This document shows, piece after piece, positions 21,804 through 31,735 of a DNA stretch of 64,000 nt. This DNA is from Isoetes taiwanensis (lineage: Eukaryota > Streptophyta > Lycopodiopsida > Isoetales > Isoetaceae). The stretch spans positions 12,634,928 to 12,698,927 of the forward strand of contig JAJEKV010000031.1 of NCBI GenBank assembly GCA_021234155.1. Reading direction: 5' to 3'. How positions within the stretch are numbered: position 1 is the first letter of the stretch; every line of letters starts with the position of its first letter. The notes under the pieces were generated by a model. That model searched no databases. It saw nothing but the letters and a program-made list of their open reading frames with translations, and had not been told where the DNA came from. Position numbers and translations under genes: made by a program.

Positions 21804-22138
21804 AATTATCAGTGTTTAATTTTTGTTGTCTCGCTCCTTTACGTTTTGTACTATAGTGTACACACCAACAACCGTTTGTTTACAAGTGCAGATATATGAA
21901 GAGATAGAGGGGATTAGATAGAGAGAACAAAGAGACAAAATAGAAGAATATAAAGAGAGAAGAGAATAGGGAGAGAATAGGAAGATATATGGAGAGAAGA
22001 AATGAATAGAGAGAGAATTTGGAGCCCACAAAATAATAAGATATGGCATTAGGGCAATCCATAGTTAGTTGACACTTTGTTTTATCATATATAACACATT
22101 CTTGATCTATGAAGGTGAGAACAATGGCTAATATGCAA
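21804..22138. other. AG-rich low-complexity tract
   Basis: Positions 21895-22020 are a purine-rich run of GAGAGAAGA-type words. No gene is visible. Confidence 0.5.
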
Positions 22139-22640
22139 CAAAATAACAGGGGGTTCCAGGGGGATTTGATATGGATTCAAAAAATAACAATTTTTGAAAC
22201 CATAGACCATGTATTCCTGAAACAATTGCATGGGTTGTTATAAAAAAAAATTGGATTCAAGATAAAAAATAATCACATTAGCTCACTTGGTATATTGGTT
22301 AAAGTAGTCTTATCAGGACATTGAGTTATTTTGGTAGAGGTTTGAGCCCCCGTATTTCATATTCTAAAATCTTAGGCAAAAGCCGTATAGAGGTTCGATA
22401 TTTCCTCAAAACCTTAGGCGAAAGTGTATTTCATATTTCAAAATCATATGCGCCTCCAATCATAAATGACTATAAGCGAAACGAGAGGTGCTCACAGACC
22501 CCAATATACGATCTAGGTCATAGGATCAATGAATCCGACGACTGTGGTAGTCCAGGGTGCACCTCGTTTAGAATATGCATCTCGTTTATAAAGGTATCAA
22601 TACGGGAGTCAAATATGAGAATAGAAAGTTAGGGATATGT
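22139..22640 (+). repeat. Dispersed repeat with a tRNA-like (SINE) head
   Basis: TTAGCTCACTTGGTATATTGG at 22278-22298 resembles a tRNA A box and GGTTTGAGCCC at 22339-22349 a B box, about 60 bp apart, as in tRNA-derived SINEs. The same repeat occurs reversed and in 2.5 tandem units at 37.66-38.52 kb inside the copia element. Diagnostic words shared by both loci are CAAAATAACAGGGGGTTCC, GGCGCCTCCAATCATAAAT and GTGCACCTCGTTTAGAATATG. The order of blocks here is a circular permutation of the other locus. Confidence 0.65.
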
Positions 22641-23194
22641 GCGGTGTGCAAACGACTTTGGAATGAATATGAACATCCTTTTACATTTTGAACACAAGCT
22701 ATAAAGCCTTAGAGATAATAAACCAATTGGACCATTTGTCTTTTTGCACCAACAAGGCTACTTTTGTATCATTTACACAAGACATGTAAGAGAGATTAAT
22801 TAATAATTGATCCCTTTGTTCTAAACATGCTAGTGTTTCATCCTTAAAAAAAAAGTGGGAATCAAAATCTTTTTCCTGTGTGCCTGAGGGGACTTAGGTA
22901 GCACATCACATCTCAACAATGAGATTTAAGTTTTGCGGCTTACAAAATTAATTGTCATGTATATAATAACACTAATCTTCTCCTTGAGATGCAACACGTG
23001 TGCTACCTCCATGTGAATGTGGTTGTCATTGTCGCTGAGTCCATGTGACCACTAGTCATTTCACAATTCATATAGCTCCCCCACAAAACTAAATATAGTG
23101 CAATTTATATCATGCATAAGGTATTGTCCCTCACATAACGAAATGTTGACTAAGAAATACATAACTAAGCTTATAGAGACTTGACTGTGGCGGT
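22641..23194. other. No gene seen
   Basis: AT-rich sequence without ORFs or repeats that I can support. Confidence 0.35.
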
Positions 23195-23354
23195 GAATAT
23201 CAGACATGGTCATGTTTTAATCTGCCTTCAATCACGAAAATTGCTTGTCCACCAAATATAGCGTAACTTTCCTTTTTGATGCCTCGGTAACATGACAAAG
23301 ATTGGAATATACCACAGATATGCCCGTGATTTAAACATGACCACGTTTGATATT
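23195..23354. mobile_element. Miniature inverted-repeat element, about 160 bp
   Basis: AATATCAGACATGGTCATG at the left (from 23195) and the reverse complement of 23328-23354 (AATATCAAACGTGGTCATG...) match in about 24 of 27 bases. The interior is non-coding. No clear target duplication was found. Confidence 0.65.
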
Positions 23355-23602
23355 TAAGGCGATCATACCAAAGGCATGGATTCATTTTCTTCAACGAACT
23401 AACATGACATGCCAGCATGCTTTGTTTCCTTATCCCCCTTATTTAATCATCTCTTTCTATGTCATGTCAAGAATTGAACCAAAAGCCATGATGGATAACT
23501 GAATGTCCTCTTGGCAAAGTCGCGAAAGAAATTTGTTTTTACATCATGGGATGGTTCAAATACAATGCAGAGAATCGGATTAATATCATCATAAAAAACT
23601 AC

Positions 23603-23656
23603 ATATCATTATCATTAGTTTGCTATGTTATATCATTATCGTTAGTTTGCTATGTT
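23603..23656. repeat. 27-bp tandem duplication
   Basis: Two adjacent 27-bp units (ATATCATTATCRTTAGTTTG...) differ by one base. Confidence 0.85.
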
Positions 23657-23799
23657 ATACCGATTAGAATTCACATTGGAGTGACAGGCAGATCTAGCTA
23701 TGTTGTACTAATTTGTATTCACATTATGGCGCCGACAGGCAGATGGAAGAACTGAAAAGAGCCTGTGAATTTCGTGGTGGAATAGGCGAAAACAAGGGT

Positions 23800-24658
23800 C
23801 TACCAATCCAAGTTGCTAGTGGTTGCGCATTCTAGTGGCACAAGGATCCAAAGTAAAAATCCAATTTCAGCGCCCATGTGTTGTAGGTTGAATTTGTGTA
23901 TAAGGGACGCTTCACATGTCACGGCAAAAACTTGCCGGGCGTCAAGCCGTTGGAGATGCTCAGGTGGAAACTGCTCCAGCGGTTCGGGGAACGTCAAACC
24001 GGCCGTCTCAAATGAACGACATGTGAATACACAAAAATTTACATGTGAGGCGCCTCTAAGTTGAGTTCGCATAAAACAATGACTAGGCTACATAATATAC
24101 AAGGTAAACGACAAGTCGTGGTATTTTGACGGCCAAGATCCACCTCTTCTTATCATGACAAAAAAATCCAGGACGTTGACGTGAACTAAAAGATCTTCCT
24201 AACGAATCCTAACCGTCTGAAGAGCGTGGGAGATTGGAGACAGATCCGTGGCAGAAATGCATCTTAACCGTCTATTCTTGCTAGGGAAACAGTTTACTAA
24301 AAACTGCGAAAACCAATGTCTAATCTCCGGCAAGCCGCAGCAGCAGCGAACCATCAAAAGGAGCTGCTGGCTATGGAGGCTGGCTCCCCCTTTTCGCCTG
24401 GTCCAAGCTGAACCCCTTCCCAAATTATGCTCCAGATCTGTAAAAAACCGCATTTTTTTACACAGATCTGAGCTTCTAGATCTGCCCTCCTGAACCAATA
24501 ATCCAAAACGATTCATTTCTCTTCGTACTTCAGGCCTACAATCCATATTCGTATTCTCAGATTCAGAACCTGTCATACTCTTCTCAAATCTGGCGTATTT
24601 ATTGCATTAGCCCAATCCAACAACCTATTACTCTGTTTCTTGGTCCCAAATCCGGGTA
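23800..24658 (+). promoter_or_regulatory. Upstream region and 5' UTR of the translocator gene
   Basis: Non-coding upstream sequence. A 90-codon minus-strand ORF (23800-24072) has a protein-like run (QFPPEHLQRLDARQVFAV) but no family I recognise. The last 150 bp are pyrimidine-rich and look like a 5' UTR. No clear TATA box stands out. Confidence 0.35.
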
Positions 24659-25747
24659 ATGACGGATAGGCAGCAAGCTCCTCAAGCTTGGGTGAGAAGA
24701 GGAAGTAATCCGAAGCTCGAAAGTGTAATACAAATGGATTCGCCAAGTACTCCGCTACTGCATGGCAAGAATAATGCAAATATGATGGCCGGACTTACAA
24801 CAGCGTTTATAATAGCGGCATGGTACGCATCAAACATAGGGGTTTTGCTACTAAACAAATATTTGCTCAGCATTTTCGGCTTCAGGTACCCAGTTTTCCT
24901 CACCATGCTGCATATGTGTTCTTGCTCTGTAAATAGCTTCTTGGCAGTGGGTTGGCTGGGGATTGTGCCCTTGCAAAGGATTGGATCTAGGTCACAGTTG
25001 TTAAAAATCGTAGCACTAAGCTGCATCTTTTCTTTATCAGTTGTAAGCGGGAATATGTCCCTTCGTTTCTTGCCAGTTTCTTTCAACCAAGCACTCGGAT
25101 CTACAACTCCATTTTTCACAGCAATCTTTGCATTTATCATCACATTTAAGAGGGAAGCATGGATTGTTTATGTGGCCCTGATTCCGGTGGTCTTAGGGAT
25201 TGTTGTTGCCAGCAATGGAGAACCTATGTTCAATCTTTTGGGTTTTTTAGCATGCATGGTTTCTACTTCTGCAAGAGCCCTAAAATCTGTGGTACAGGGT
25301 CTACTTCTCACTAACGAATCAGAAAAACTTCATTCAATGAATCTGCTTATGTATATGGCTCCCATAGCTGTGGCAATGCTGCTTCCTGCTTCCCTGATCT
25401 TAGAAGGAAATGTTTTTGCCATAGCTTTTGAAGATGCAAGTGAGAATCCATGGTTTCTGCCAGTTCTTTTGCTCAACATGGCTATAGCTTATCTAGTCAA
25501 TCTCTTCAATTTTTTAGTGACCAAGCATACCAGTGCCTTGACTCTACAAGTTCTAGGCAATGCCAAAGCTGTGGTTGCTGCTATTATTTCTATTCTAATC
25601 TTCAGAAACCCTGTCACAGTGACTGGAATGGCAGGATTTGGCATTACAATTATTGGTGTTGTGCTCTATAGTGAAGCTAAAAAAAGAGATCTAAGCAAAT
25701 TGCATAGATCTAAAGCCATAACTACCATGGCAGATAGTTGGATCTAA
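24659..25747 (+). CDS. Sugar-phosphate/phosphate translocator (At1g12500-like), TPT/NST family
   Basis: A 362-residue, uninterrupted ORF, the length of its family. After a hydrophilic N-terminus of about 45 residues come about ten membrane segments in the DMT/TPT fold. Family motifs are present: [16 protein letters not shown] (55-70), [83 protein letters not shown] and a C-terminal [10 protein letters not shown]. These proteins are predicted antiporters of Golgi or endomembranes exchanging sugar-phosphate-like solutes for phosphate. The precise substrate of this clade is not settled. There is no transit-peptide-like leader, against a plastid triose-phosphate role. The absence of introns could mean an ancestral intronless gene or a retrocopy. 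It is the only clearly intact host gene in the window. Confidence 0.95.
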   Translation: MTDRQQAPQAWVRRGSNPKLESVIQMDSPSTPLLHGKNNANMMAGLTTAFIIAAWYASNIGVLLLNKYLLSIFGFRYPVFLTMLHMCSCSVNSFLAVGWLGIVPLQRIGSRSQLLKIVALSCIFSLSVVSGNMSLRFLPVSFNQALGSTTPFFTAIFAFIITFKREAWIVYVALIPVVLGIVVASNGEPMFNLLGFLACMVSTSARALKSVVQGLLLTNESEKLHSMNLLMYMAPIAVAMLLPASLILEGNVFAIAFEDASENPWFLPVLLLNMAIAYLVNLFNFLVTKHTSALTLQVLGNAKAVVAAIISILIFRNPVTVTGMAGFGITIIGVVLYSEAKKRDLSKLHRSKAITTMADSWI

Positions 25748-26250
25748 AATTTAAGGTGATAACATTAGGGTTTCTGCTATGAAAAATTATTTGGAAGGAT
25801 TGGTCAGATTTTTGCAGCAGGAATCAGATCCTTTTGCTGGCTCTGCAGGTGAAGAAGTTCTGCTTGGAAAAGAAGGATGCTTTTGAGGTGACAGGCCATA
25901 TCCAGATCACCACACAGCTTTGCCTTCCCTGCTGCCAGAATCTGTCTGTGTTCAACTTTATGTCTTATTAATCTCTTGTTAATTTGCCATTCCCTTGTAC
26001 TTTACATGCATAAAGACAACATATACCAGCTTGGCCTCCTTGAGGTTGGGATGTTCACTAGAAGAGGAAAATGTATTCTTCTTTTCAAGTTTAACACGCT
26101 ATCAAAGAAATGAAGCTCCAGCTTTATTGATTATAATGATTCCAAAAATTTTCTGTGTCTATAGCGCAAGAAGTTTCTATGCCAGATTATCAGATTCTCA
26201 CATAATCAGGTAGCTCATGATTGAATAAAGAAGCAGCTTGCTAGCTAAAA
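25748..26250 (+). other. 3' flank / 3' UTR of the translocator gene
   Basis: Non-coding, T-rich sequence without in-frame continuation. Probable 3' UTR in its first part. No canonical AATAAA is placed with confidence. Confidence 0.35.
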
Positions 26251-26800
26251 GTAAGCATGGGACATTGATGAGAAAAGCTTCATACAGCTTTCCACCCAGC
26301 AATCAACATATGCACCAACTTGCAATAATGTACCAACTTTAAGCTTGGCTCTAAAGCACGACTTCCCCATGTGCTCTTAATGAATTTCCTTCACTCCATT
26401 ACATTCTCAATCTATGTTCATTATTAAAGGGCGGATCATGTTTTCCAGGCTGGTATGAGGACATCAAATATTTCCCGCTTTCCCTTGACCATTTGGTGGT
26501 GCCTTCTTCTTCTGGTATCTTGTTTGGAGTTGGTGTGTGCTCTATGGTTGCTCCATGTATAGTCTTCGTCTACCTCAGGGGCACATGCTAGTTGTTTTGG
26601 GTTCATTTATGACTCCACCTACCACATCAAATATGTTTGCAAACAAAGTGCATCATATTTAGTTTCTTTACAAACTCGGGGATTGATTCCTCTTTTTTTA
26701 TGACAGAGCAAATCCTTTGGTTTTGATCTTTCGTAGATCTAGATCAAATACACCAAATGTAAATTGAAGCATCCAGAGGCATTGTAAGTATTGGCTAGTA
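26251..26800 (+). repeat. Dispersed repeat, copy 1
   Basis: GATGAGAAAAGCTTCATACA, the words CTTTCCACCCA and CAACATATGCACCAACTTG, and further patches out to about 26790 recur with substitutions at 35747-36080 in the same orientation. Unknown family. No coding sequence or terminal repeats were found. Confidence 0.6.
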
Positions 26801-26891
26801 TCATGTTAGAACCATGAGGCATATTTTGATACACATGTCCTTTTGGGATGTTTCCTTGTGGCATGATTGTGGTATGACGAAAAATTACTAT

Positions 26892-26937
26892 CTACAAGAA
26901 ACTTATCGCGGCCTTACGGCCGCCGCGAACGTTTCTC
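26892..26937 (+). repeat. CACTA-like terminal hairpin, copy 1
   Basis: CTACAAGAAACTTATCGCGG followed by an inverted GC-rich stem (GCGGCC and GGCCGCCGCG) and GTTTCTC. CACTACAAGAAA is the common terminus of plant CACTA transposons. Two reversed relatives lie at 63383-63429 and 63761-63807. Confidence 0.55.
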
Positions 26938-27725
26938 TTCCCCAACTCGTCTATGCAGGGGAAATTTGTGTAACTTTGGAATGGTGCCAAAGTCCTTAAA
27001 ATGTGATACTTGATCTTTCTATAATATGAGAAGGCATTGCACAAGTAGACTATGGGGTATCCATCTAAGAGCGTGCATGTGGATCTAGCAAAAACAGCGA
27101 AATTGCAAAAATAACGAATTGTAAAAGAGTAATTATAACATTCTAATTACCTGGATCTCAGACAAATTCATTCAAATCCAATAGGGCATGCTCATTCAAG
27201 TGCCACTTTGGCATTCCAAAGCATTTCAGAACTAGAAAAGCTAATCAAAAGCATTATAGAAAATACCAAAGGCATAGTGGTAGTGCACAATATTTTTGAG
27301 GAGACTTGATTAATGTTACCTTGTAATATTCTTGTTGAGAATATGTATCATTTTAAAGCAGTCCAAGAGGACTTTATTTGCCATTGCTTTCATGCCTATT
27401 TACAATACTCTGTTGTGTAGGATCCTGCATCCCCATTGTAAACAAAATCCTGACATTTCACATTTCTAAAATGTAACTTTAATCTACACGACTTTAGATA
27501 ATTTTGCAAAAAACTAACAGAAATCAGAACAAAGATAATTGAGATAAACTCGTTGCCTTTTTATTGGAATTCCCTTAACATGCTTGATTCCACAACGTTA
27601 CTTTGCACAAATTCCAAAACCATGGACCGAGATTAATCGTTTACCTAAGATACCTGAGTCATTAACCACATTTTTCCATTACAAAGTGGCTTATTGTTAT
27701 GCATAGAACACCGGAAGTTGAATAC
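26938..27725. other. No gene seen
   Basis: AT-rich intergenic sequence between the CACTA-like hairpin and the 3' end of the IF1 gene. Confidence 0.35.
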
Positions 27726-28888
27726 TTAACTAGACTCTTCCTTCTTCTCGTTCTTAGACGAGCTCACCTAAAAATAACCAGCTACTATTGCTACAATTCC
27801 AAAGAACAACCGCAAGATTATGTGATTGGTCTCCAAGAGGCTCCTCCGACATCGGGTTTAGTGTCGCCAGGATTCTCGATGCAGCCTCACTAGCAATACC
27901 CTAGGCCTAAAATTCAAAAACACTAGGAAAATAAAAACCAAAGCATGAGAGAGCAGATTTAATCCACAACTACTTTGAAGCCTAGTCATGACAAGATATC
28001 CAGAAGTTGAAATCATTGACCGCAAAATGTGATGCACAATAGATGTTTTGCCTTCCAAGCAACTACATTACAAGTTGGTTCAAAAATCCTTGCAATGGTC
28101 ATCACCAAATTGCAACCAGAATCTAAATGCTTATCGCAATAATAACGTTCTTATCAGGGCAATCAGTTCCACCTTGGTCGATATTAGATTGTTACTTTGA
28201 ATATTAAGGAAAGGCTTTCAAAATGGGATGCTTAATGTGAATCTAATATAATATTAAAGAACCCTTGAGTTCCTCGATCAACGATGTCAACCTTTGAATC
28301 ATGAAAACACACCGCCCCCGCACAAGGATAGAACCGCAATATAGCATACCTTCGCTTTTGCAAGCTTTTCCAGTCGCTCCCTTTCCATTTTCTATACAAA
28401 TAAAACATTGTTTGAGGTTTAGCAAAGATATACTTGAAAGTTATCAAACCTAAAGGATACCGTCATTTAATAGGGCAAATTGCAACATAATAGAAACAAA
28501 ACTAAGACACAAAACTCCCTCTGCGTTAAATTTGAACATGGGACATAATATCTGCAGTGATCTTTAAACAGTAAAATCCATAACAAGATAATGGAACCAT
28601 GGAAGTAAAAGAGGAAATGTTGCAATCAGAGCACATTTTAAGAAAGAAGTTGCAAGAAGTTTCTAGAAAATTATAATGCCAGAATCTAAGAAGAAGGACT
28701 CGAAAAATAAAAGGGGAGAGGTAGATTTCATAGCAAACCTTGATGTAGACATTTTCAGCGGCTTTTTCTTCTTCGCTCAAGACACGCTCGCCGCTAAAAC
28801 TTGCTCGCCCGATCCTAAAAGCTGGAGCATTTCTGGAGGCGTCTAGCTCACCTCCTAGTCTTCGTGCAGCCTGTCGGAGCATCGCCAT
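27726..28888 (-). CDS. Mitochondrial F1Fo-ATP synthase inhibitor (IF1-like), three exons
   Basis: Exon 1 is 28888-28739 (50 codons), exon 2 28391-28350 (14 codons) and exon 3 27900-27726. Introns begin GTTTGC and GTATGC and end in AG, and both junctions keep phase 0. Residues 1-30 (MAMLRQAARRLGG) look like a mitochondrial presequence. RVLSEEEKAAENVYIK plus KMERERLEKLAKAK is the minimal inhibitory helix of IF1, which blocks reverse ATP hydrolysis. The plant-type C-terminus has a hydrophobic segment (GIVAIVAGYF) and a Lys/Ser tail (SSSKNEKKEE). In exon 3 an extra base after AVV and a TAG where the family usually has an aromatic residue break the frame. Without those two changes the protein is about 121 residues. 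Unrepaired, it ends in GELV. Confidence 0.78.
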
Positions 28889-28961
28889 AGTTCTGTTCTA
28901 AGGAATTGATAGGATGAATCCTTCTGTTTTTTTCCACTCTTCCCAAAATGCCTTTAGATAG

Positions 28962-29095
28962 GGCCACGGCATATCCTTTGCTAAATCTAGCGCAATGAGC
29001 CCTACAGAGCATCCCATTCCTCCAAGATTAAAGCTCCCAGACCCGGAGTCGCCGTAGCCAGACCTCGCTTCACGGATGAATGGCGCAGAGCTGGC
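28962..29095 (-). pseudogene. Fragment of a 3-ketoacyl-CoA synthase (KCS/FAE1)
   Basis: The minus-strand frame reads FNLGGMGCSVGLIALDLAKD, the active-site block of plant very-long-chain fatty-acid elongase condensing enzymes, including the catalytic Cys. Only about 40 codons are recognisable, with unrelated sequence on both sides. The fragment ends about 75 bp upstream of the IF1 start codon on the same strand, so it sits in that gene's promoter or leader region. Confidence 0.75.
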
Positions 29096-30640
29096 AGACT
29101 CAGAAATATTGAAGACTTTGCTTCCAAGCAAATAATCCCTGCATATTGGGCAAAGTATGTATATTCCAAGCAAATAAATATTGAGGAATCCAGATTTTGC
29201 TTCCAGGCAATGTAATCCAACGTCCATATGTCAACTTCGACAATAACGCATGTTGATATTGGAAAGAATAGACATTATTTGCTTTTGTAATTATTTTTGT
29301 TATTGAAATTGTTTAATAATAGTAGAGAAAATGATGCTTTTATAAGGAATGTTTGGTTTTTTTTTTCCTTTTTTTTTGGAGAGGGGGGGGGGGGGGGAGG
29401 GGATCTACCTCTAAAGACCGCGAACATTTTTTTACCGGCTTGGTGTCAGTTTGAGACCCAAGTATTATGAAGGGCAATTCAAAATGAAATTTTTTAACTA
29501 AACCACCCTCAATCATCTCACTCCCCATCCTGCAAAAGGGAGTGTTATATGCAACAAAAAGAAAAGACAATAGCGGTTCGACAATTGACACAAGTATAAG
29601 GTAGGGAAGGGGAGGGGCCTAAACCCCCGAGACCGCTTATCCACCCATTTTGCCACCCGTAAGAGAAGAGTAGAGCATTGATATCATCTCACGTGTCTTT
29701 GGCCGCTTGACCCCACCGGAAGGGCAGAGCAAGAGTTGTTGTAATCCGGGAATGGGGGGCATTTTCTTTTGCTTTTCGTTCCACGCTCCTTGCCATTATG
29801 ACCACTTACTTCTGGTCCTTTCTTGCCGGCCCTTCCCTCCCATCCCTTTGCTACCTTTAATGTTCTACTATGCCTTATTATTACCAAGGTATCGAGATTC
29901 TAATAATGCCTCTCCCATCAGAAAAGCACTTCTCATTTACTTTGTAGAACATGTGAAAGCTTAGCAAAGATTACTCCATCCGTTGGATGACATAAAGGCC
30001 GTAATACAAATACAAAGCCCTAGTCTGGTACTTCTCGAGACCTTAAATGCCCTCATCAACCTTGACCACTAGATGCCATACATTCATTCACACATCCTCA
30101 TACCCGTGGTTCGAAAAAGTGGGGATTAGGCCCTTAAAATTCCGGTTGGAATTCAAATTTCCAGCTTTTTAGATTTTTGATGCCTGCAAAATTCCAAAGA
30201 CAAAATAACATAGTTTAGTGTAAAATCCCAGATATCCTAGTCTTGTTCTATGTTAAATCCAGATGTATTATGCATAGGGGCAAATTGTCCCTAAGGCTTA
30301 GAAAGTTTTTCAACCCCCGACACCGGTTCAAGTAAATAAATGAAATGTGGGGCAAGCAATCTTCTTATTAAACTCAAGAATGCCGATGCTTCGGGCTTCG
30401 CTTTTTCCAAATGGGTTTCTACCATCCGAGTCACAGAGAAGATTTCAAGCAATTTTGTTTCGACGAAATAGTCAAGCTTTTTTACAGAGCAAAGTGTATT
30501 GAAGAAAACAGATCGTGCAAAAGGGGGACATGGGCATTGCCTTGTTCCTCGGATTCAAAGCAATATTTGAAGGTCGATCGAGAATCCGCCATAGCTGCAC
30601 CGAACTTTGGACTTGCCTACTTCTCGGCCAGAGTCAAAAT
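29096..30640. other. Intergenic; poly-G tract, no gene seen
   Basis: A T-run followed by a G-run at about 29355-29402 is the main feature. A 77-codon plus ORF at 30411-30644 has no recognisable domain. Otherwise no gene is supported. Confidence 0.35.
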
Positions 30641-30699
30641 CTGAAGTAGAATGAAAGGAAAGAACCACAGCAGCCGAAAGATAGCCCCCACTCCAAAAT

Positions 30700-31735
30700 C
30701 TTAAGCATTGGGCCCAGGCGCATCAATACAGTGCCTTCTTCTTTAGTAAATGGTGGACTTTCAAGAAAAAGTTCTCTACCTTCCCGAGGTGTGCTCTCCA
30801 TTAAAACCTCAAGAATATCTCTTACCATTTTAATCAGAGTGCCCAAAACAAGTATGGAGAACAGCCAAGGTACGTGATCAGTCAATAATCTTCAAATCGT
30901 GACAGTACCATATGATCGCACCTCCTACCATGACCCCAATGCTTTGTATCAGTCCCCAAAAACATGCAAATATGCTCATCCGACATTGATATTATTTTTA
31001 TGCCGATGCATCACGCTTCATCGCTTTTGCAACATCCTTCTAATCTTCAGAATGCGATTGATGACCACAAGATCATTATTGTCGCCATGTTGTCCATGCA
31101 AATGCCTTAACAAAGGAACTTCAAGATCGAGGCAACTACATCACTTCCATGGTCTTCATGATCATGATCGTGGGCATGATCTTCATGATCATGATGACTA
31201 TATTTATGACCACCATCGTGGATCATGATCATGATCTTTGTGACCGCGGATCATGAGTGTGACCATGAGTATGGTCATGGCCAAGAATGCAAATCATCAT
31301 TAGGTTGACTACCAACCCAATACTTGCAATAATGAACATAAGTCTTCCATCCACTTCTTTACTATTATTCAAGAGCCTATCAAATTTCTTCAGTAAACTA
31401 GAATTCCAGTTATCAGCCATATTATCCGAATTGACACTAGCGCACCTAAAATTTCTAACCTATGAAAGCCAAAAGTCTCAAGCGGGTGTTGCCTCCCACC
31501 GGAGGCCCAAATAGCAATAGTGAGACCGCAAAACCCCGCAACATCCGAAAGTAAATGTGCAAAGATCCCGACAGGATGGCCGATCGCTTGGCGTGAGATG
31601 CCACCTAAAATTTCTAATATCATGAAAACTAGATGTAACACAACAACAAGTTAATTTCTTTGTTGCCGCAGATCTTGCCTTCACTTCTTCCCGAAGACCG
31701 CTTGCACCGTGAAAAGCCCACATACCGCACTACGT
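30700..31735 (-). pseudogene. MTP1-type vacuolar zinc transporter (CDF family), frameshifted
   Basis: Reading 31725 to 30770 on the minus strand through several frame changes gives [87 protein letters not shown], a long His/Asp loop (about 31140-31280), INV-AYLHVFGD, and LFSILVLGTLIKMVRDILEV with LMESTPRE. This is the order of plant MTP1: TM1-TM4, the cytosolic His-rich loop, then TM5-TM6. Both HxxxD zinc-site motifs are visible (HLLSD; HVFGD). The cytosolic C-terminal domain is missing after STPRE, where GAAG|GTAGAG could be a splice donor. At least four frameshifts and some stops are present. The normal protein pumps Zn2+ into the vacuole by proton antiport. Confidence 0.85.

Noticed and set aside
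22279-22349. A functional tRNA gene
   Set aside because: A- and B-box-like words are present, but the acceptor and anticodon stems do not pair and the sequence is repeated as part of a 450-bp unit.
23800-24072. Protein-coding gene on the minus strand upstream of the translocator
   Set aside because: The translation looks protein-like in part, but no family, start context or splice sites support it.
30899-31228. His/Asp-rich plus-strand ORF
   Set aside because: It is the reverse strand of the MTP1 His-rich loop, whose CATGAT repeats read as His and Asp in both directions.
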